Shown: positions 1 to 13,420, numbered from the stretch's first letter. The stretch is 64,000 nucleotides of DNA from Peromyscus leucopus (GCF_004664715.2 NC_051086.1:74719366-74783365); one strand, 5' to 3'. Numbers and translations are program-made. The notes: a model not told the origin generated them from the letters alone.

Positions 1-1004
1 CTTTTGTGTCTTTCCCTCTTACTGCCTTGAGACCGGGCTCTCACTGATTAGCAGCTTGTATCATCCACTATGCCCACTAGTTTGGGAACACCTGGGATCT
101 ACACACCCTGTGCTGCTCACTCTAATGCCATAGTTACACACATGGCCACTATGCTTGGATATTTGCATTTTTACCCACTAAGTCTTCTCCCCTGCAGTGT
201 ACTATAAGACATTTAGAAGGAGCTATCCTGTCCTCATTTTATTTATACTCAAAAGATAACTGCCAGATATTTGGTATTGGGGAAATGTTCAATAAATAAA
301 GGAATGTATATGTATAAATTCTGGTGTGGATAAACCCTTTGCTTGAAGACTGATTTATTGATTTTGTTTTTTCTCTCTCTGTCTTGCTTGCTTTTCTAGG
401 AGTATAACTGTACATATATAAATGTACTAGAAAGAGAAAATGGTGCTAGCAATAATGAAGAGAGCACAAGATTCACTGATAGAATAGTCTTTTTGCAGTG
501 TATTGATTGAATATCTAATAATGTACATAAAATCTGGAAATGTGAAGGCAATACAAACTAGAAATTTTCAGAGACATTGGCTTTGCTCTGGAGCATCTGA
601 ACATGCTTGTTTCTTTCTATCTTTTGAGTTGTGGGCTTATAGGGATATCCATTTTAGGCTTGATTGTGCTGGTAAGTAATTACAAATGATAGAATATGTC
701 TGACTATTGGGTTGTTAAATCTGTCATGGAATATGCGTTCAATGAGATTCAGTATGTTTTACATTTAGGAAAAACTCAATAAATATAGTTAGCTTCCTGT
801 CTGCAGTCCTTAAAAACAAGGATATAAATGTGTATTTATTGACAATGAGAAGAAGCTACAACATAGTAAGAATAACTGGTTGCCAAGCAGCATGCATAAT
901 ATAGTTCCATTTCTGCAGAGACAAAACAGTGCACATATCTTTAATATTTATCTATATGCACAAAGAAAGTCCAAGTATTTACTTGGATATTAAGAATTGT
1001 TGAT
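1..1004. other. Unassigned AT-rich DNA
   Basis: I see no gene, exon or recognisable repeat. Stop codons are frequent in all frames. A few AATAAA strings occur, but nothing supports a transcript end. Confidence 0.5.
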
Positions 1005-1350
1005 CTGGGAAAATGATTCGGCGGGTAAAATACTTATCATACAATTGAGAGTATTGGAGTTTGGATCTCCAGAAAGCACACTAAAAACAAACAGTCAAAC
1101 AAACCAAAAACAACCAGGTCAGCATAGTAGCTCATCTGTAAGGCCAACCTGTGAGGCCACAGTGGAATGCCGAGACATGGTTCTTCAGAACGAGCTGGAT
1201 TTCATCAAGAAACCCTGCCTCGATGTATACGGTGGAGATCAATCAAGGTAGTCATTCAGTGTCAACCTCAGGTCTCCATACATGCATATGCACATGTACC
1301 TACACATATGAGAACACACATAAACAACCACACACATACACACACCGCAT
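1005..1350 (+). mobile_element. B4-type SINE, diverged, with CA-rich tail
   Basis: The left end has a tRNA-like start (gattcggcgggtaaaatact), followed by the 'ggatctccagaa' block. A B1-like part follows at about 1110-1235 (catagtagctcatctgtaagg ... aaaccctgcctc). An imperfect CA-rich tail with hexamers such as acacat ends at about 1350. This tRNA/B1 composite order is typical of B4. Short open frames here (for example 997-1251) are by-products of the SINE. The copy is old, so its edges are soft. Confidence 0.55.
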
Positions 1351-2904
1351 GCAAGAATATATGAAAATTAAAGATTATTCTAGAGATTAGAGATTTATTT
1401 TCTTTTTTGACTTAATGCTCTTGCATTATTTTCTGATTGAATTTATAGTGATCACTATTATATGATGATTATAAAACACAGAAAATTATTTTGATGAAAA
1501 ATAATTTAAATTATCTGAGTATGGACAATATAAATAATATATGCTTCTAGTGATTTACATGAAGGTGAAATTTTAAAAAGCCATAGCCCCTTTGTGGATC
1601 TGCTCTGGTGTTTTAGAATAAATTTATAACTGTCTTAGGAGTTCCTGGGTTTTCTACCAGATTCACCATCTATGTTGATTTCTAGCTGTATACATTTTAA
1701 AATTTTAGATAATTTCTATAATATAAAAAAAGCAGACACTGTGGACATTATTCCTCAAACTACCAGTCAGACAATAATAACAGGCAAAACTGCAATCAAA
1801 ACTAAATCAGTTTTCCATCCCCCTGTCTCCATGCCTGTAGAATACACAACACACACACACGGTATGAGAGACAATTGGAATAATACATTATTTGTCGTTT
1901 ACTGGATATTTAGTTAACTGAGCATCCTGTATTTTCTTGGCTAAATCTAGTGCTCTATTGACAAACCATATGCATGACCTTCTTGCTTACTTAATGGAGA
2001 GGAATCAAACTTGCATGATTATTCTGTCAGAGGTGATATATCCTTTTCTATTTCCCTACAAACATGGCCTTTACCAACTGCCTCTGCTTCGGCACACTTG
2101 GCCTTGGCTCTGAATGTGATGGTTTCTGACCTTGGCTCTGAATGTGATGGTTTCCAGTCACTGTGCAGCCTCATAATCAGGAATATGGTTCGAAGAATCA
2201 TGTTCATTTACAGACCCAATAGGAAAAGACATTACTGTTACATAGGGGAAGAAGAGAATTCTCTCCTTTCTCTTAACCTTCTCCATAAAAAAAGCACCAC
2301 TTACATGGTTTTAATGTTCCCCCTCTATAATATCCAAATGTGAAATGACAGCCAGTATGGCACTTGAGTTTCCTAGAGTCACCATGGTACTACCTAGCCA
2401 TCCATCCCAGTACAAAAAGAACAAAAAACATCAGGTTGAAGGCTGGTTATTAAGAACAAGGTTAGATCAATTCTGGTCTCTGCTGGGATTTCATACATGC
2501 CTGCCACTTGGCTGGCAATTGGCTAAAGCAATGGTGTCACTGGGAGAAGCATTTCTCAATTTCCAGGAAGCCCTGCTGAGCATGTTTCTCATGGCAGTGA
2601 AAAGATACAGTGGTGCAAATAGAAGTATCTGAGCTTTTTCTTTTTTGATTTATATTGTACCATGTATTAGTCAATGCTACCATACGTCTACCTCATACCT
2701 AAAGGGCAGGGAATCAGATTCTGCTGATTGGTACATGAGTGTGAGCCATGACATGAATACAGGAAAGCTTCTGATGGCATCACTGGCACATCCGATATAC
2801 TGCCCATAATTCACATGATAATTAAAATCAACAGAACTGACCTTTTACTAACTCCTTACAATGTTAAATTTGTAAGCTCTTTGATAATGGTAAAAATAAT
2901 CATT
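1351..2904. other. Unassigned DNA
   Basis: No gene is recognised. Open frames of 110 and 95 codons (2011-2343 and 2345-2632, plus strand) have no recognisable domain, lie in different frames, and are interrupted by stops. A short CA tract lies at 1846-1860. A 28-bp tandem duplication at 2102-2157 is listed separately. Confidence 0.45.
2102..2157. repeat. 28-bp tandem duplication
   Basis: A 28-bp unit beginning ccttggctctgaatgtgatg occurs twice head to tail. The two copies differ only in the last few bases. Confidence 0.85.
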
Positions 2905-3285
2905 GCCTGTGATGGTTAATCTCCTTTGTCAATTTAATAGCATCTAGGACCACTAGGAGACAAGTCTTTATAGGGATTAGAGGACATCAGGTTAGCCTCG
3001 GGCGAATTATCAACACCAGGTTAATAGAGGGTGGGAAGACCTGCACTGTGGGTGGCAGCATTCCACGGGCTGGGATCCTGGACTGAAGACAAAGGGAATA
3101 GTAAGAAGACCATTTGTCTCCTCTCCTCCTGACTGACCAACTGCCTCATGCTCCTGTCCTAATGACTTCCTTCCCTACCACTGTGGGCTGCATCCTTGAA
3201 CTGTGAGCCCAGGTGAGACTCCATCTCCCTTAAGATGCTTTTGTCTGAGTGTTCTTTGCAGCAACAGGAAAAGTGACTAGAGCAC
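2905..3285 (+). mobile_element. Medium-reiterated interspersed repeat, old
   Basis: The copy opens with tgtgatggttaatctcc and 'ttgtcaattt'. It has a centre of the 'gggctgggatcctggactga' type and ends with 'gcagcaacaggaaaagtgac'. The same layout (a gtcaacttgac-like start and a cacagcaacagaaa-like end) appears at 8111 and 45215. No long coding frame is present, which suggests a non-autonomous element. I recognise the type but do not assign a database name. Confidence 0.6.
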
Positions 3286-3289
3286 AGTT

Positions 3290-4057
3290 TCAATGTGACA
3301 ATTCAGGGGCCACATAGGCATCATAGGGCACCAGCGAAAAGACAGGGCCAGAAGCTCCTTGAGGATGGCCTACCAAGGGTGATCCTTGGCAGGGAAAGCA
3401 GCTCACATTTCAACACATACAAATTGATTTTAGGTCTGAGCCATCAGCGGTGGTGCTTTTTCTCCTGAACTCATCAGAATTATAAATCTATTTAACCTTT
3501 TTTTTTTCTGAACTTCTATGAAGTTCACAATATGCAGTACATAGATAATGTAATGCGGAATGAAATGGAGAATAAGTTCTTCATCCATTCCTAATCTAAT
3601 TGTGGCAACTTGCTGATAACTAATGAAAAGACCAGAAGGTAATCATTTCTGCTTTTAAATGAAGAACTCTGCACCATGACTGCAGCTGTCTGCATTTCAA
3701 GCTCTATTTGTTGAGACTAACATAAAAACAGGATATTTGACTCATGCAGAATCGCTATGCAACATTGTTTGGTGACCCATGACAGAGACATATATTGGTC
3801 TTTACCTTCCCATAATTATTATCTCCATCACACTTTACTCTAGGTTGTATGAAGCTAAGGTAAAATTAAACAGGACTTTAAAAGGCTTTCTTTCTGGTGC
3901 CAATGGCAATTAACAGTAATGAAAATTTAAATTATGTGTGACACAAAATTAAGGAAAACAATCACATTTAATTAATTGTATAACTCATAATGATTTTTAT
4001 AGAAAAGGTGTTGGTTAGATATTCAGCTTTACAAAAAAATACCAAAGTTAGAGGATT
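3290..4057. other. Unassigned DNA
   Basis: No gene or repeat is recognised; all frames contain many stops. Confidence 0.45.
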
Positions 4058-4162
4058 TATGTCAGGGGTGAAGTGCTTGCTTAGCATATATTAAACTCTG
4101 CATTAAATTTCCAACATGGGGAAATTATTCTCATTCTCAAGATGACAACACAATTCAATTTT

Positions 4163-4193
<31 letters not shown>
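4058..4193 (+). mobile_element. ID/B4-like SINE fragment with CA tail
   Basis: The block 'gaagtgcttgcttagcatat' resembles the tRNA-derived body of ID-type SINEs (gcttgcctagca motif). A run of about 15 CA dinucleotides at 4164-4193 forms the tail. The copy is diverged. Confidence 0.45.
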
Positions 4194-4194
<1 letters not shown>

Positions 4195-4199
4195 CATAT

Positions 4200-4639
4200 G
4201 CTCGTGAATCACAAATCAAACAGAATATATCTCATATATTTATGCCCATAGCTTTTTTGAAACATGAGCACACCTATACAATGTAGAGCATACAACACAG
4301 TCAGTAAAAACTATATTCGTGAAGATTTTCCTTGAATTCTATGAAATTACCTGTTTGTATCAGCTAAATGTGTACGGTCACCAGAACAGGGTTTGTTATT
4401 CCCCTATATGGTCATTATAGATTGTACTCTAAATATCCCTTGTGGGGAAAAAAAACAGTACTTGCGAAACAAGACTTTTGGACTTAGCATCATGCTCTTA
4501 TGGATACACACAAATACCTACCTACACAAATAAATATATAAATAATGCAATAATATATTTTAGTGATTTACATTTATATAAAGTAAGTAAAATATGCCTT
4601 TTGAAAATTGTGTATTTTATGTGGGCATACTGTCTATTG
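4200..4639. other. Unassigned DNA
   Basis: AT-rich sequence with no gene or clear repeat. An open frame of 88 codons from 4442 has no recognisable similarity. Confidence 0.4.
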
Positions 4640-4945
4640 TATGCCTATTTATATATGTCTGTGCATATGTATATGGACGCATCCACCCATGCATCCATGT
4701 GCACATGACAACCAGGGATTAGTCTTCCTTTGTTGTTTCCTACCTTTATTTTTCAGAGACAGATTTTTCCCACTGCAACCACAACTTACCATTTTGGCTA
4801 GACTAGCTGCTTGGTCAGGCCCAGGAATTCTGTCTCTGCCTCTCCAGGGCTGGGATTATATGTGTGCAACATCATGCCTAGGAAATCACACTCATATCCT
4901 TGTGTTTGCATGGCAAGCACTTTGGTGACTGAGCCAAGAATAGAT
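4640..4945 (-). mobile_element. B4-type SINE, minus strand
   Basis: On the plus strand a TG-rich tail (4640-4700) leads into 'cagagacagatttttcccac' and 'gggctgggattatatgtgtg', the reverse complement of a B1-like domain. The copy ends in 'gcaagcactttggtgactga', the reverse complement of a tRNA-like head. This is the B4/B4A order read backwards. Confidence 0.55.
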
Positions 4946-5029
4946 AGTCTAATGTCTCATAAAAATAAAATATATAGTGTGCGTTTTCCTAAATGGGACT
5001 AGTAGCTCATGGTCTACTACCATCCCCTC

Positions 5030-5032
<3 letters not shown>

Positions 5033-5086
<54 letters not shown>
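5033..5086. repeat. (CA)n microsatellite, 27 units
   Basis: An uninterrupted AC dinucleotide run. Confidence 0.98.
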
Positions 5087-5089
<3 letters not shown>

Positions 5090-5257
5090 CTGTTCTTCCT
5101 GTAGAAGATGTTCTTGGATGCATTCTCAACATGCATCTCAACTCTCTTCCTTGTTAGCACAATCTACCCACTAAAACTGTGGGCAGACCTGCTGTGTGAT
5201 TTGTTTTCCAATATTCCTAGTAAGTGAGGCAAAGACAAGAGAAAAGATGTTGATCAG

Positions 5258-6397
5258 TTGTCTCTTGACCATTGCCAGCAGTCTTTGTGGGGGTATCTTT
5301 GTGGATTTCTGTGGGTCTCTTTAGCTCTTTGTTTCTTCCTTATCTCATGTGGTCTTCATTTACCATGGTCTCCTATTCCTTGTTCTCCTCTCTTTTCTTG
5401 ATCCAGCTAGGATCTCCCGCTCTCTTTCCCTTGACCCTCGCCCTTCATTGCTCCCACTCATGTCCAGGCTGTTCATGTAGATCTCATCCATTTCTCCGTG
5501 TCTTTCTTGGGGTCCCGTTTTCCAGGTAGCCTCACTGGTGATGTGAGTAGCAGTCCAGACATCCTTGTTCCACATCTAGCATCTTCCTATGAGTGAGTAC
5601 ATACCATATTTGTCTTTCTGAGTCTGGGATACCTCACTCAGGATGATTTTTTCTAGATCCATCCATTTGTCTGCACACCTCATGATGTCATTGTTTTTCT
5701 CTGCTGAGTAGTATTCCATTGTGTATATGTGCCACAATTTATTTATCCATTCTTCAGTTGAAGGGCATCTAGGCTGACCTACTCTGGTGATGGGATGGCC
5801 AAACACCCTAATAGTTGTGCCAGAAACCCCATCCAAGGACTGAGGAATCTGGATGCAGACATCCATGGCTAAGCCCCGGGTGGAGTGCCGGGAGTCTAAT
5901 TAGCAAGAAAGAGGAGGGTGAGTGAGAATTTATATGAGTGAGAATTGATGAAACCAAGGTTGGATAAAGCACAGGGACAAATAGCCAAAGGAATGGAAAC
6001 ACATGAACTATGAACCAAAGGCTGAGGGGCCCCCAACTGGATCAGTCCCTCTGAATAGATGAGATAGTTGATTGGCTTGATCTGTTTGGGAGGCATCTAG
6101 GCAGTGGTACCAGGTCCTGGGTTCGTTGCATGAGTTAGCTGTTTGAAACCTGGGACTTATGCAGGGATGCTTGGCTCAATCTGGGAGGAGGGGACTGGAC
6201 CTGCCTGGATTGAGTCTATCAGGTCGATCAAAGTCCTCGGGGAGACCTTGATCTGGAGGAGGTGGGAATGGGTGGGTGTGCTGGGGGGAAGGGGAGGGGG
6301 CAGGAAGGGAGAGAACAAGGGAATCTGTGGCTATTATGTAGAACTGAATAGTATTGTAAAAAAAAAAAAAAATCACGCTTCTCTGAAAAAAAAAAAA
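5258..6397 (+). mobile_element. 5'-truncated Lx-type L1 with 5' inversion (twin priming)
   Basis: The right part (about 5773-6372) is L1 3' UTR in plus orientation. It has a G-rich stretch (6240-6320), 'tagaactgaatagtattgta' and a poly(A) run at 6359-6372. The left part (5258-5772) is the preceding L1 segment, inverted. Read on the minus strand, 5576-5760 encodes the ORF2 C-terminus, including EYYSAEKNND and ILSEVSQTQKDKYGMYSL. In L1 coordinates the two halves meet within a few bases. A target-site duplication flanks the whole unit: aaaagatgttgatcag at 5242-5257 and aaaagatgttgaccag at 6394-6409 (15 of 16 match). The tail has two A-runs separated by 13 bp. The element is dead: truncated, inverted and without an ORF1. 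Confidence 0.92.
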
Positions 6398-6409
6398 GAT
6401 GTTGACCAG

Positions 6410-8110
6410 TGAGACAGAAATGCCATTTACTTCAGACTTCTGGTTAGTAGTGATTTTTCCTGGAATACAAAGCAGTAGTAGAGGCAGAAGAGCCTCCCCT
6501 ACATTTCTGCTTCTGTATGTATCCAAGGGGATGTCATAGTACTGCCAGACTTAGCCTGAAACCATGGTTCAAGACCAAGAAACAATGATGACATCTCAAC
6601 AACAGATATTAAGGAGCCACATAACCAAGTTTGATTTTTAAAGATTAAACCCATACTATCTATAAATTCAGTTTTAGTTGGCAATTCTGTTCCTTGAGGT
6701 CTACGAAATCTCCTTTCCGCCCCCCTCACCAAGTACTATACCTAACAAATAGTGCCAAAATGCATTCTGGTTTCATGGAAGGCAATGGATAGCAATGATA
6801 TTTCGTAAGTATCAAACACCTTGGTGGTAGGAGTCTCATTTTGAATTATAAATAGGGAGAGAGTTACCCTGGGATGACAAGTGCATGGATGCTCTTTGTC
6901 TTTAGCCCCATTAGCAGTCAGGAGCTCCACTAGACTGCATGCTTCAGAGGGAGAATTGGTCCAAGGCAGCACCCAACTGTGATGTGATGAAAACAGAGGG
7001 ATATGGAAGGAAGATAAGAAGGAACAAAGTCAGGGTTGTGGGAGGAGGGAAGAGGGGAGATAAAGAAAAACATAGGGGAAAAGAATGAGAATATTCTAAG
7101 TCCCTGGTCCTGGTGGGTGACATGTTCTTTGGTTGGAATGAATTCTGAAGTCTTGATTCTTATCTGTTTCCCCAGTGCTTTTTTTAAAAGGTGTGTATGG
7201 AATGGAGTGAAAGTCCTAAGCATAACTTGAAAAGGAAAAGATATTATACTGCCTAGGAAGACTGGGGGGAGCCTGTGTTTTCTTTTCTATTTCATACATC
7301 ATTTAGAACTCAGTGTAGTGACTCCACAAAGTCAGGAGGCTTTAAAAACTTAATGAAAACATATATGAAAAAGCAGTTATGTGTTATTCTGGAATGCCCT
7401 GGAATGTCCAGGGCTTGTTGCATGGAGAAAGTGAGGCTTCTTTAGTGGCTCATGTTTTTATTGCATTGGATTTTCAGTGAGTGCCCTACGCCTTCTCTGA
7501 TGGTAAATAAATAAATGAAAATGCCATGACCTTCACTTAGTTGCTAAACAACACTGGTCCAGCACTGGGATTTTTAAAGCTGCTTCTTCTATAATTTTGA
7601 CCTCAAGGACTTTCCATTCCTTGTTGCAAATGTATAATGCTAATGAAATTAAACTCTGGGACACAATTCAGTATTCTGATAATGTGTCCTACTGGATCAC
7701 AAAGAACTAGGCAATCACACTCTCTCCTAATCAGAACTCCTCATGATTTCTTTTGTGCTGGCTTCTTATAAAGTGAGTTGAAGTGTATATTTCAGTTTAA
7801 CTTAATGTGAATATGTTTTATTTTTTTCTCCAACTACATTAAACATCCCCCGAAGGTAAAGATTCCATGTGACAATTTTCAGTTACAAAAGAGCTGTTGA
7901 AAATATGCCTCATGTAAAGCTACTTCTTTGGGATGTTAATAGATATTTAAATTCTTTTCTCTTCTTAAATATGATAGGAAAAGGGAACTTCAAAAGATGT
8001 ATACCACTTACTATCTCACATTTCATATCTCATGTCCTAAACTGGGGATATAAATATAAATGTTCCAAAATCTATTTATCATAAAACTTACTTTTTGAGA
8101 AGAGTAGAGG
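6410..8110. other. Unassigned DNA
   Basis: No gene is recognised. Open frames of 60-100 codons on both strands (for example 6930-7223 minus) show no family signature. A purine-rich stretch lies at 7030-7080. Confidence 0.45.
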
Positions 8111-8515
8111 GTTGAAGAATTATGCTGACTAGTTTTATGTCAACTTGACACAAGCTAGAGTCATCAGAGAGGAGAGAGCCTCAACTAAGAAAATGCTTCC
8201 CCAAGATCAGGATGTGGGCAAGCCTGTAGGGCATTTTCATAATTAGTGATTGATGTGGAAGGGACCAGCCAATTATGGGTGGGGTCATCCCTGGGCTGGT
8301 GGTCCTGGGTTTGTAAGAAAGAAGGATGAGCAAGCCTTAAAGCAGCACCCCTCCATGGAGTTTGCATCAGCTCCTGCCTCCAGGTTCCAGCCGTGCTGAA
8401 GTTCCTGTTCTGACTTCCTCCAATGATGGACTATGGTCTGGAAGTCCATATAAACTCTTTCTTCCCTAGTTGCTCTGATCATGGTGTTTCATCACATCAC
8501 TAGAAACCCTAACTA
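8111..8515 (+). mobile_element. Medium-reiterated repeat, '...gtcaacttgacacaagctagag' type
   Basis: This is a well-preserved copy of a common muroid repeat. It starts near 'tgtcaacttgacacaagc', has the central 'catccctgggctggtggtcc' and 'cagcacccctccatggagtt', and ends 'tagaaaccctaactaagatt'. It has no coding capacity and is presumably non-autonomous. It is probably of the RMER1/URR1 sort, but I cannot verify the name. Confidence 0.75.
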
Positions 8516-8519
8516 AGAT

Positions 8520-9349
8520 TAAGTATCTGAAGAGAAAACACACATTGAGAAATGAAGCCTTAGAATATCTAGAGTTCCATTATGAATATAGTGTATGTCA
8601 TATCCAGCCATAAAGATTCATCTATTAGTTCAAGAAGAATGCATGATGCTTACTTCTGTTTGAAATGTAAGGAGAATAATTTTAGCATTATAGACAAACA
8701 AGCCTTCTTTGTATGACAGATGTTCTGATTTCAATGTTAAAAAGAATGTATGAATATTGTTTGAAAAAAGCAGTATGCAACTTAATCGTACATTGTTTAA
8801 ATGACATATAACGGATATATATGCAAAGATATTGTAATAGACAATGACAGTGTACAGGATTCAGCCACTGATTTCCATTAAGATAACTAGTTCATAGCAA
8901 TAGAATTTCTCCATAAAAAGACAAACATAAAATATGAAAAACTGAGAAGAATGTTCAGAGTTACCAACCCCAACAAAAATTAGTGATACTAAGGCAAGAA
9001 AGTCTTAGAGACTGGAAAAAAAAAAAAAGGAAAAGGAAATCCATAGAGTATAATCAGATTCTCAAGTCTGCTCTTCCTAGCAAAGCATTTGAAAGAGGTG
9101 GTGACTGAGAAAAACTATTTGAAATAGTATAGCATTTAAAGGGGCCAAAAATTGGAGTTCAAAACCTGCTGTCTAAGGCACAAAGTAGCAGCAAACAGAC
9201 AGAACAAGCAGAAGAAGCAGAACAAGCCGCCTTCATGAAGGAAGGGCAATCCAGAGTCACCACGTTCTCTTGGGTGAACATGCCCTGATTCTCACATAAC
9301 TCCTTGCCAGAGACTTGTAGATGCCTTCTGCAGAGGGGTAGCGTTTGGT
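8520..9349. other. Unassigned DNA
   Basis: AT-rich, without recognised genes or repeats. A short A-run lies at 9017-9028 and an imperfect 'gcagaagaagcagaacaagc' repeat near 9205-9230. Confidence 0.4.
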
Positions 9350-9705
9350 CCCTAAAATTACTCCTTTAATTATTTTTCAGAAAATATTTCAGGTATTCAG
9401 TTAAAAATAATAACAGAGTACATGGAGAAAGAATAGTAATGTTGAAACATCAGACAGTAGAAACAGACTCATGGGAGCTGTAGATATCGGAGTACCTGGT
9501 ATAGGAGTGTTTGTGACTAATAGTGTTTATGAAAATAAAATATGTAAAAGAACCAAATTGAAATACTACAAACTATAGTTGAAAGTAAATTATATAATAG
9601 TTTATATAGACCTCATAATCTGAAGGAGAAATTGAAAAGAACAAAGAATGGAAGAGAAAATTTGCCATTGGGGTACTGAGATCTTGCTAAATGAGAGAGA
9701 CACAG
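9350..9705 (+). mobile_element. Possible ancient L1 (HAL1/L1M-like) fragment
   Basis: The segment around 9455-9640 (acagactcatgggagctgta ... gaaaataaaatatgtaaaag) resembles the ORF1-upstream part of old mammalian L1. It is heavily decayed and no frame survives. Confidence 0.35.
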
Positions 9706-9729
9706 AAGTGTGTGTGTGTGGGGGGGGGG

Positions 9730-12700
9730 ATAATATAGGAGTTTCCAAAAACCAGCTGGTCATGTGGACAGGTGATTTTTTTGATAATGTGGATGTTAGT
9801 ATATTTAAGATTTATTATTATGAACTGATACCCAAAGTCTATTGAATAACCAATACAGTCATGCTGTTTGAGGAATCCAAGGTGGGTACTTTATTTAGAC
9901 CATCCCATGCTCCCTGCAATCATAAATTGGTAAAACCTCGCCAGAATCCACATAGAATAAGAGTAATGGAAGGACCAACGAAAAGGCTGTGCACCCCTCA
10001 ACTTCCTAAGTAGCTTAGAGAAAGACTTGTCACTTATAATTATTATTACTTTTTTTACGCTTACTGAGTTCTGAACTTACACTAATGCACAATGCTTACT
10101 GGCTGGCATACAGTTGGTGACAAAAGCTTCTGAGATACAGGGAGGGCTGAACTGGAGACTTACTGATTCTTAGTAATTATTCTTCACAATAATACTGATT
10201 GCTAAACCCTCAAATTTCCTTTATTTAATCTCTTTTACTATGAAGGTGGGCTACATAATTCCAAGCTCCCCCTTTCTATTAAACTGATCTTTGGATAAGG
10301 AAGCTAGAGGAAACATAGAGTGCTCCCCTGTTGTGCTCCCAACTGGCATGCATGCACAGAGCACCCTAGTCTCTACAGATATCTCACTTAATGAGGCATC
10401 CACTTTAGTACCCAGAATGTCAACACTGTCTTCCCGCAACGTTTCGTTTCCTTGATAGGGAAAATTATGCTTATTTCTGCTTTGATGAACAGATTGGTGT
10501 GTAAGTCAGCAGCATACTTTATTCACTCTGCTAGCTTTAGACTTCCAATGACCAGAGTGTACTTGTCCTGCTTTTGTCCAGAGTCACATATAGCCAAAAT
10601 CATAAGTCTTCTCAAGGCCACAGATTAATTGGCATTGCTCAGAGGAAGCTAAAACCTAATTGTTCAAACCTAATTCCTCAAACCCATTCAGATGTATTTT
10701 CATGCCATGTTAAGCCTAACAATGGCATGAAGCGGTTCCTGGTGTGTAATTCCCAGAGGAGGTCTTTTGTAAATCAGCTCCTGGTGTTCCCATCATTGCA
10801 GGTAAGCCACCTATAAAATAAATCAGAACACCAGCATCACAAAGGGAGACTCTGCCTATATGACTGTTGCTAGTTAGAATGTGCCTTTGTCCACATATGT
10901 CCAATGATGTTCAAAAGCTCAGAATCAAACAGCACCCATTTCTGAAATGGAGAAAGAATACACGCTATGCTTTTATTCTGTGTTCAGACTTTATTAGTTT
11001 TCTTTTCCTCTTTTCTAGCCATTAAATTTCTATTCAGGATTTATAATTTGTAATGTCCTGATGGCTGAAAGAATATAATTTTGACAATGAGTTGAGATTG
11101 CCATTGTTTGCCTTTCTTATTTTTTTTAAAAAAAACATGTAATTGAATTTGCATTCCTTTGTTTCCCACACAAAGTGAAATCAAACTTTAGGTTTATTTT
11201 TAATAAGCCAATAAATCTAATTTGTTCTTGTGTTAGACTTAAAAGTTAAGATGAGGTGCCATGTACATCCAAATGAGAAACTTCTTAATGAAAATGTTGA
11301 CAGCTTGATCTTGTGCAGGAACCACAGTTAGAGCAAGTTCCTGAGTTCAACAGCTGTGCTGTATCCAGATGATGTCATGTGTAGCAAATATGCCCATTCT
11401 TACCTTCTTTCTGCCCTTCTTCTGTGATAATCTCTGGATCTTAGAGGATGTGATGTGGCCATGCCATTTAGGGGTGTCACTTTCTTCACTAATGTATCCA
11501 TTCATAGTTGCCCTTGCTCCAGTAAACAACCTTTCACCCACTCAGGCAAGAAACTAATTGAGTTTCATGGGCCACACACAAAGAAGACGGGAAGTAGGAT
11601 CTTATTAGGAAGAAGGCTCCAACAAGGGAAGGAGAGGGATGGAGACAGGAATGGGAGTGAAATGAACTAAAATTCAGCCATACAAATATATGAGACTCAC
11701 AAACAATAAAGAGAAATTGTAAAAGAAGCACCTTATATGGCAAAGAGAAGTACTAATTATAGAATCACTACTTGACATTAACCAGAAGTGTCTTCAAACA
11801 AAATAATATTTTAAATATGTCACAATAACTCATTATTAACATGACTACTTTCCTAGGACAGTAAACATAAAATCCCATGTTTATAGGATTGAAACCTTCA
11901 GAACCTATGGTTTCAGAATGCTATTTTAAGAAAAATATTTCTTTGTTTCCTCATGACCCCAATTTAACAAGGACAGCTGACAGCAGGTCCCTCTGCAGGA
12001 AAGCTAGGAGACAGCCCCAGACCTGAAAGATGGTACATGAAGATGGGAAGAAACTAGATAAATGGGAAAAACTGTTAAGATGCAATTTTGACATGGTGAA
12101 CAACTGCAGCACTCCAGGATAGAGAATTAAGAAGTAGAAGTACCAAGTCCTCCGTGGAAGTAGCAATGGGATCCTGTAACATTCTCCACACTCCATATCA
12201 AGTTACCAAATGACTTTACTCCCAGAGGCTGAACCAGGCAGATCGCTGAAGGATTTCAGACAAAACGAGAGATTGTGACAAGGTCTATTTTAAGCCAAGG
12301 AGTGAGGTATAAATGTACATTCCCAAAGAGACATCTAGGGTAAATTTGAATTCATAGAGACTGAGTGACTTTTCTCTAGTGGTTTAGTGGGACAATATAA
12401 TGAGGATGAGGTGTTAGTGTATTCTCCTTCATAAACTCCCTTGCCTGTTCTAGTGAAAAAAAAAATGATTCTTTGCTTCCTGTTGAGATAGGGGTTGTTA
12501 TGGCAACTACTTTGCATTGAATGACAAGCCAGTAAACACATGTATCTAGCTTTGGAAAGATATATATCTGACTTAAAATATTTTCCTAATAAATGGTCAA
12601 CATTCTTGAGTGAAATAAATCTATATTTTCAGTAGAAAAAATGCAAAACACACAAATAAATCTGCTTTTAGACCTATTTTTTCAGAAGGCTGAGTGTGAA

Positions 12701-12780
12701 AGTCTCCCAGAAAGGACTATTTACTATTTAATGAAATGTGGTGTGAGTAACAAGAAAATGTTCAAATCTTAGCAAACCCA
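9730..12780. other. Unassigned DNA, about 3 kb
   Basis: No gene, exon or confident repeat is seen. Open frames up to 81 codons (for example 10574-10816 and 11951-12196) are short, overlap on both strands and match nothing I know. The stretch is moderately AT-rich with no CpG cluster. Confidence 0.45.
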
Positions 12781-12812
12781 ATGTTAGTGCTGAAAGGAAT
12801 TTATTTTCTTAA

Positions 12813-13420
<608 letters not shown>

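Noticed and set aside
2011..2632. Two consecutive frames (110 and 95 codons) as a possible small gene or pseudogene
   Set aside because: Separate frames, low-information sequence, internal tandem duplication, no splice or start context and no known domain.
5576..5866. 96-codon minus-strand frame with L1 ORF2-like C-terminus
   Set aside because: Not a host gene: it is the inverted L1 segment. The frame crosses the inversion junction, so its first residues are antisense 3' UTR.
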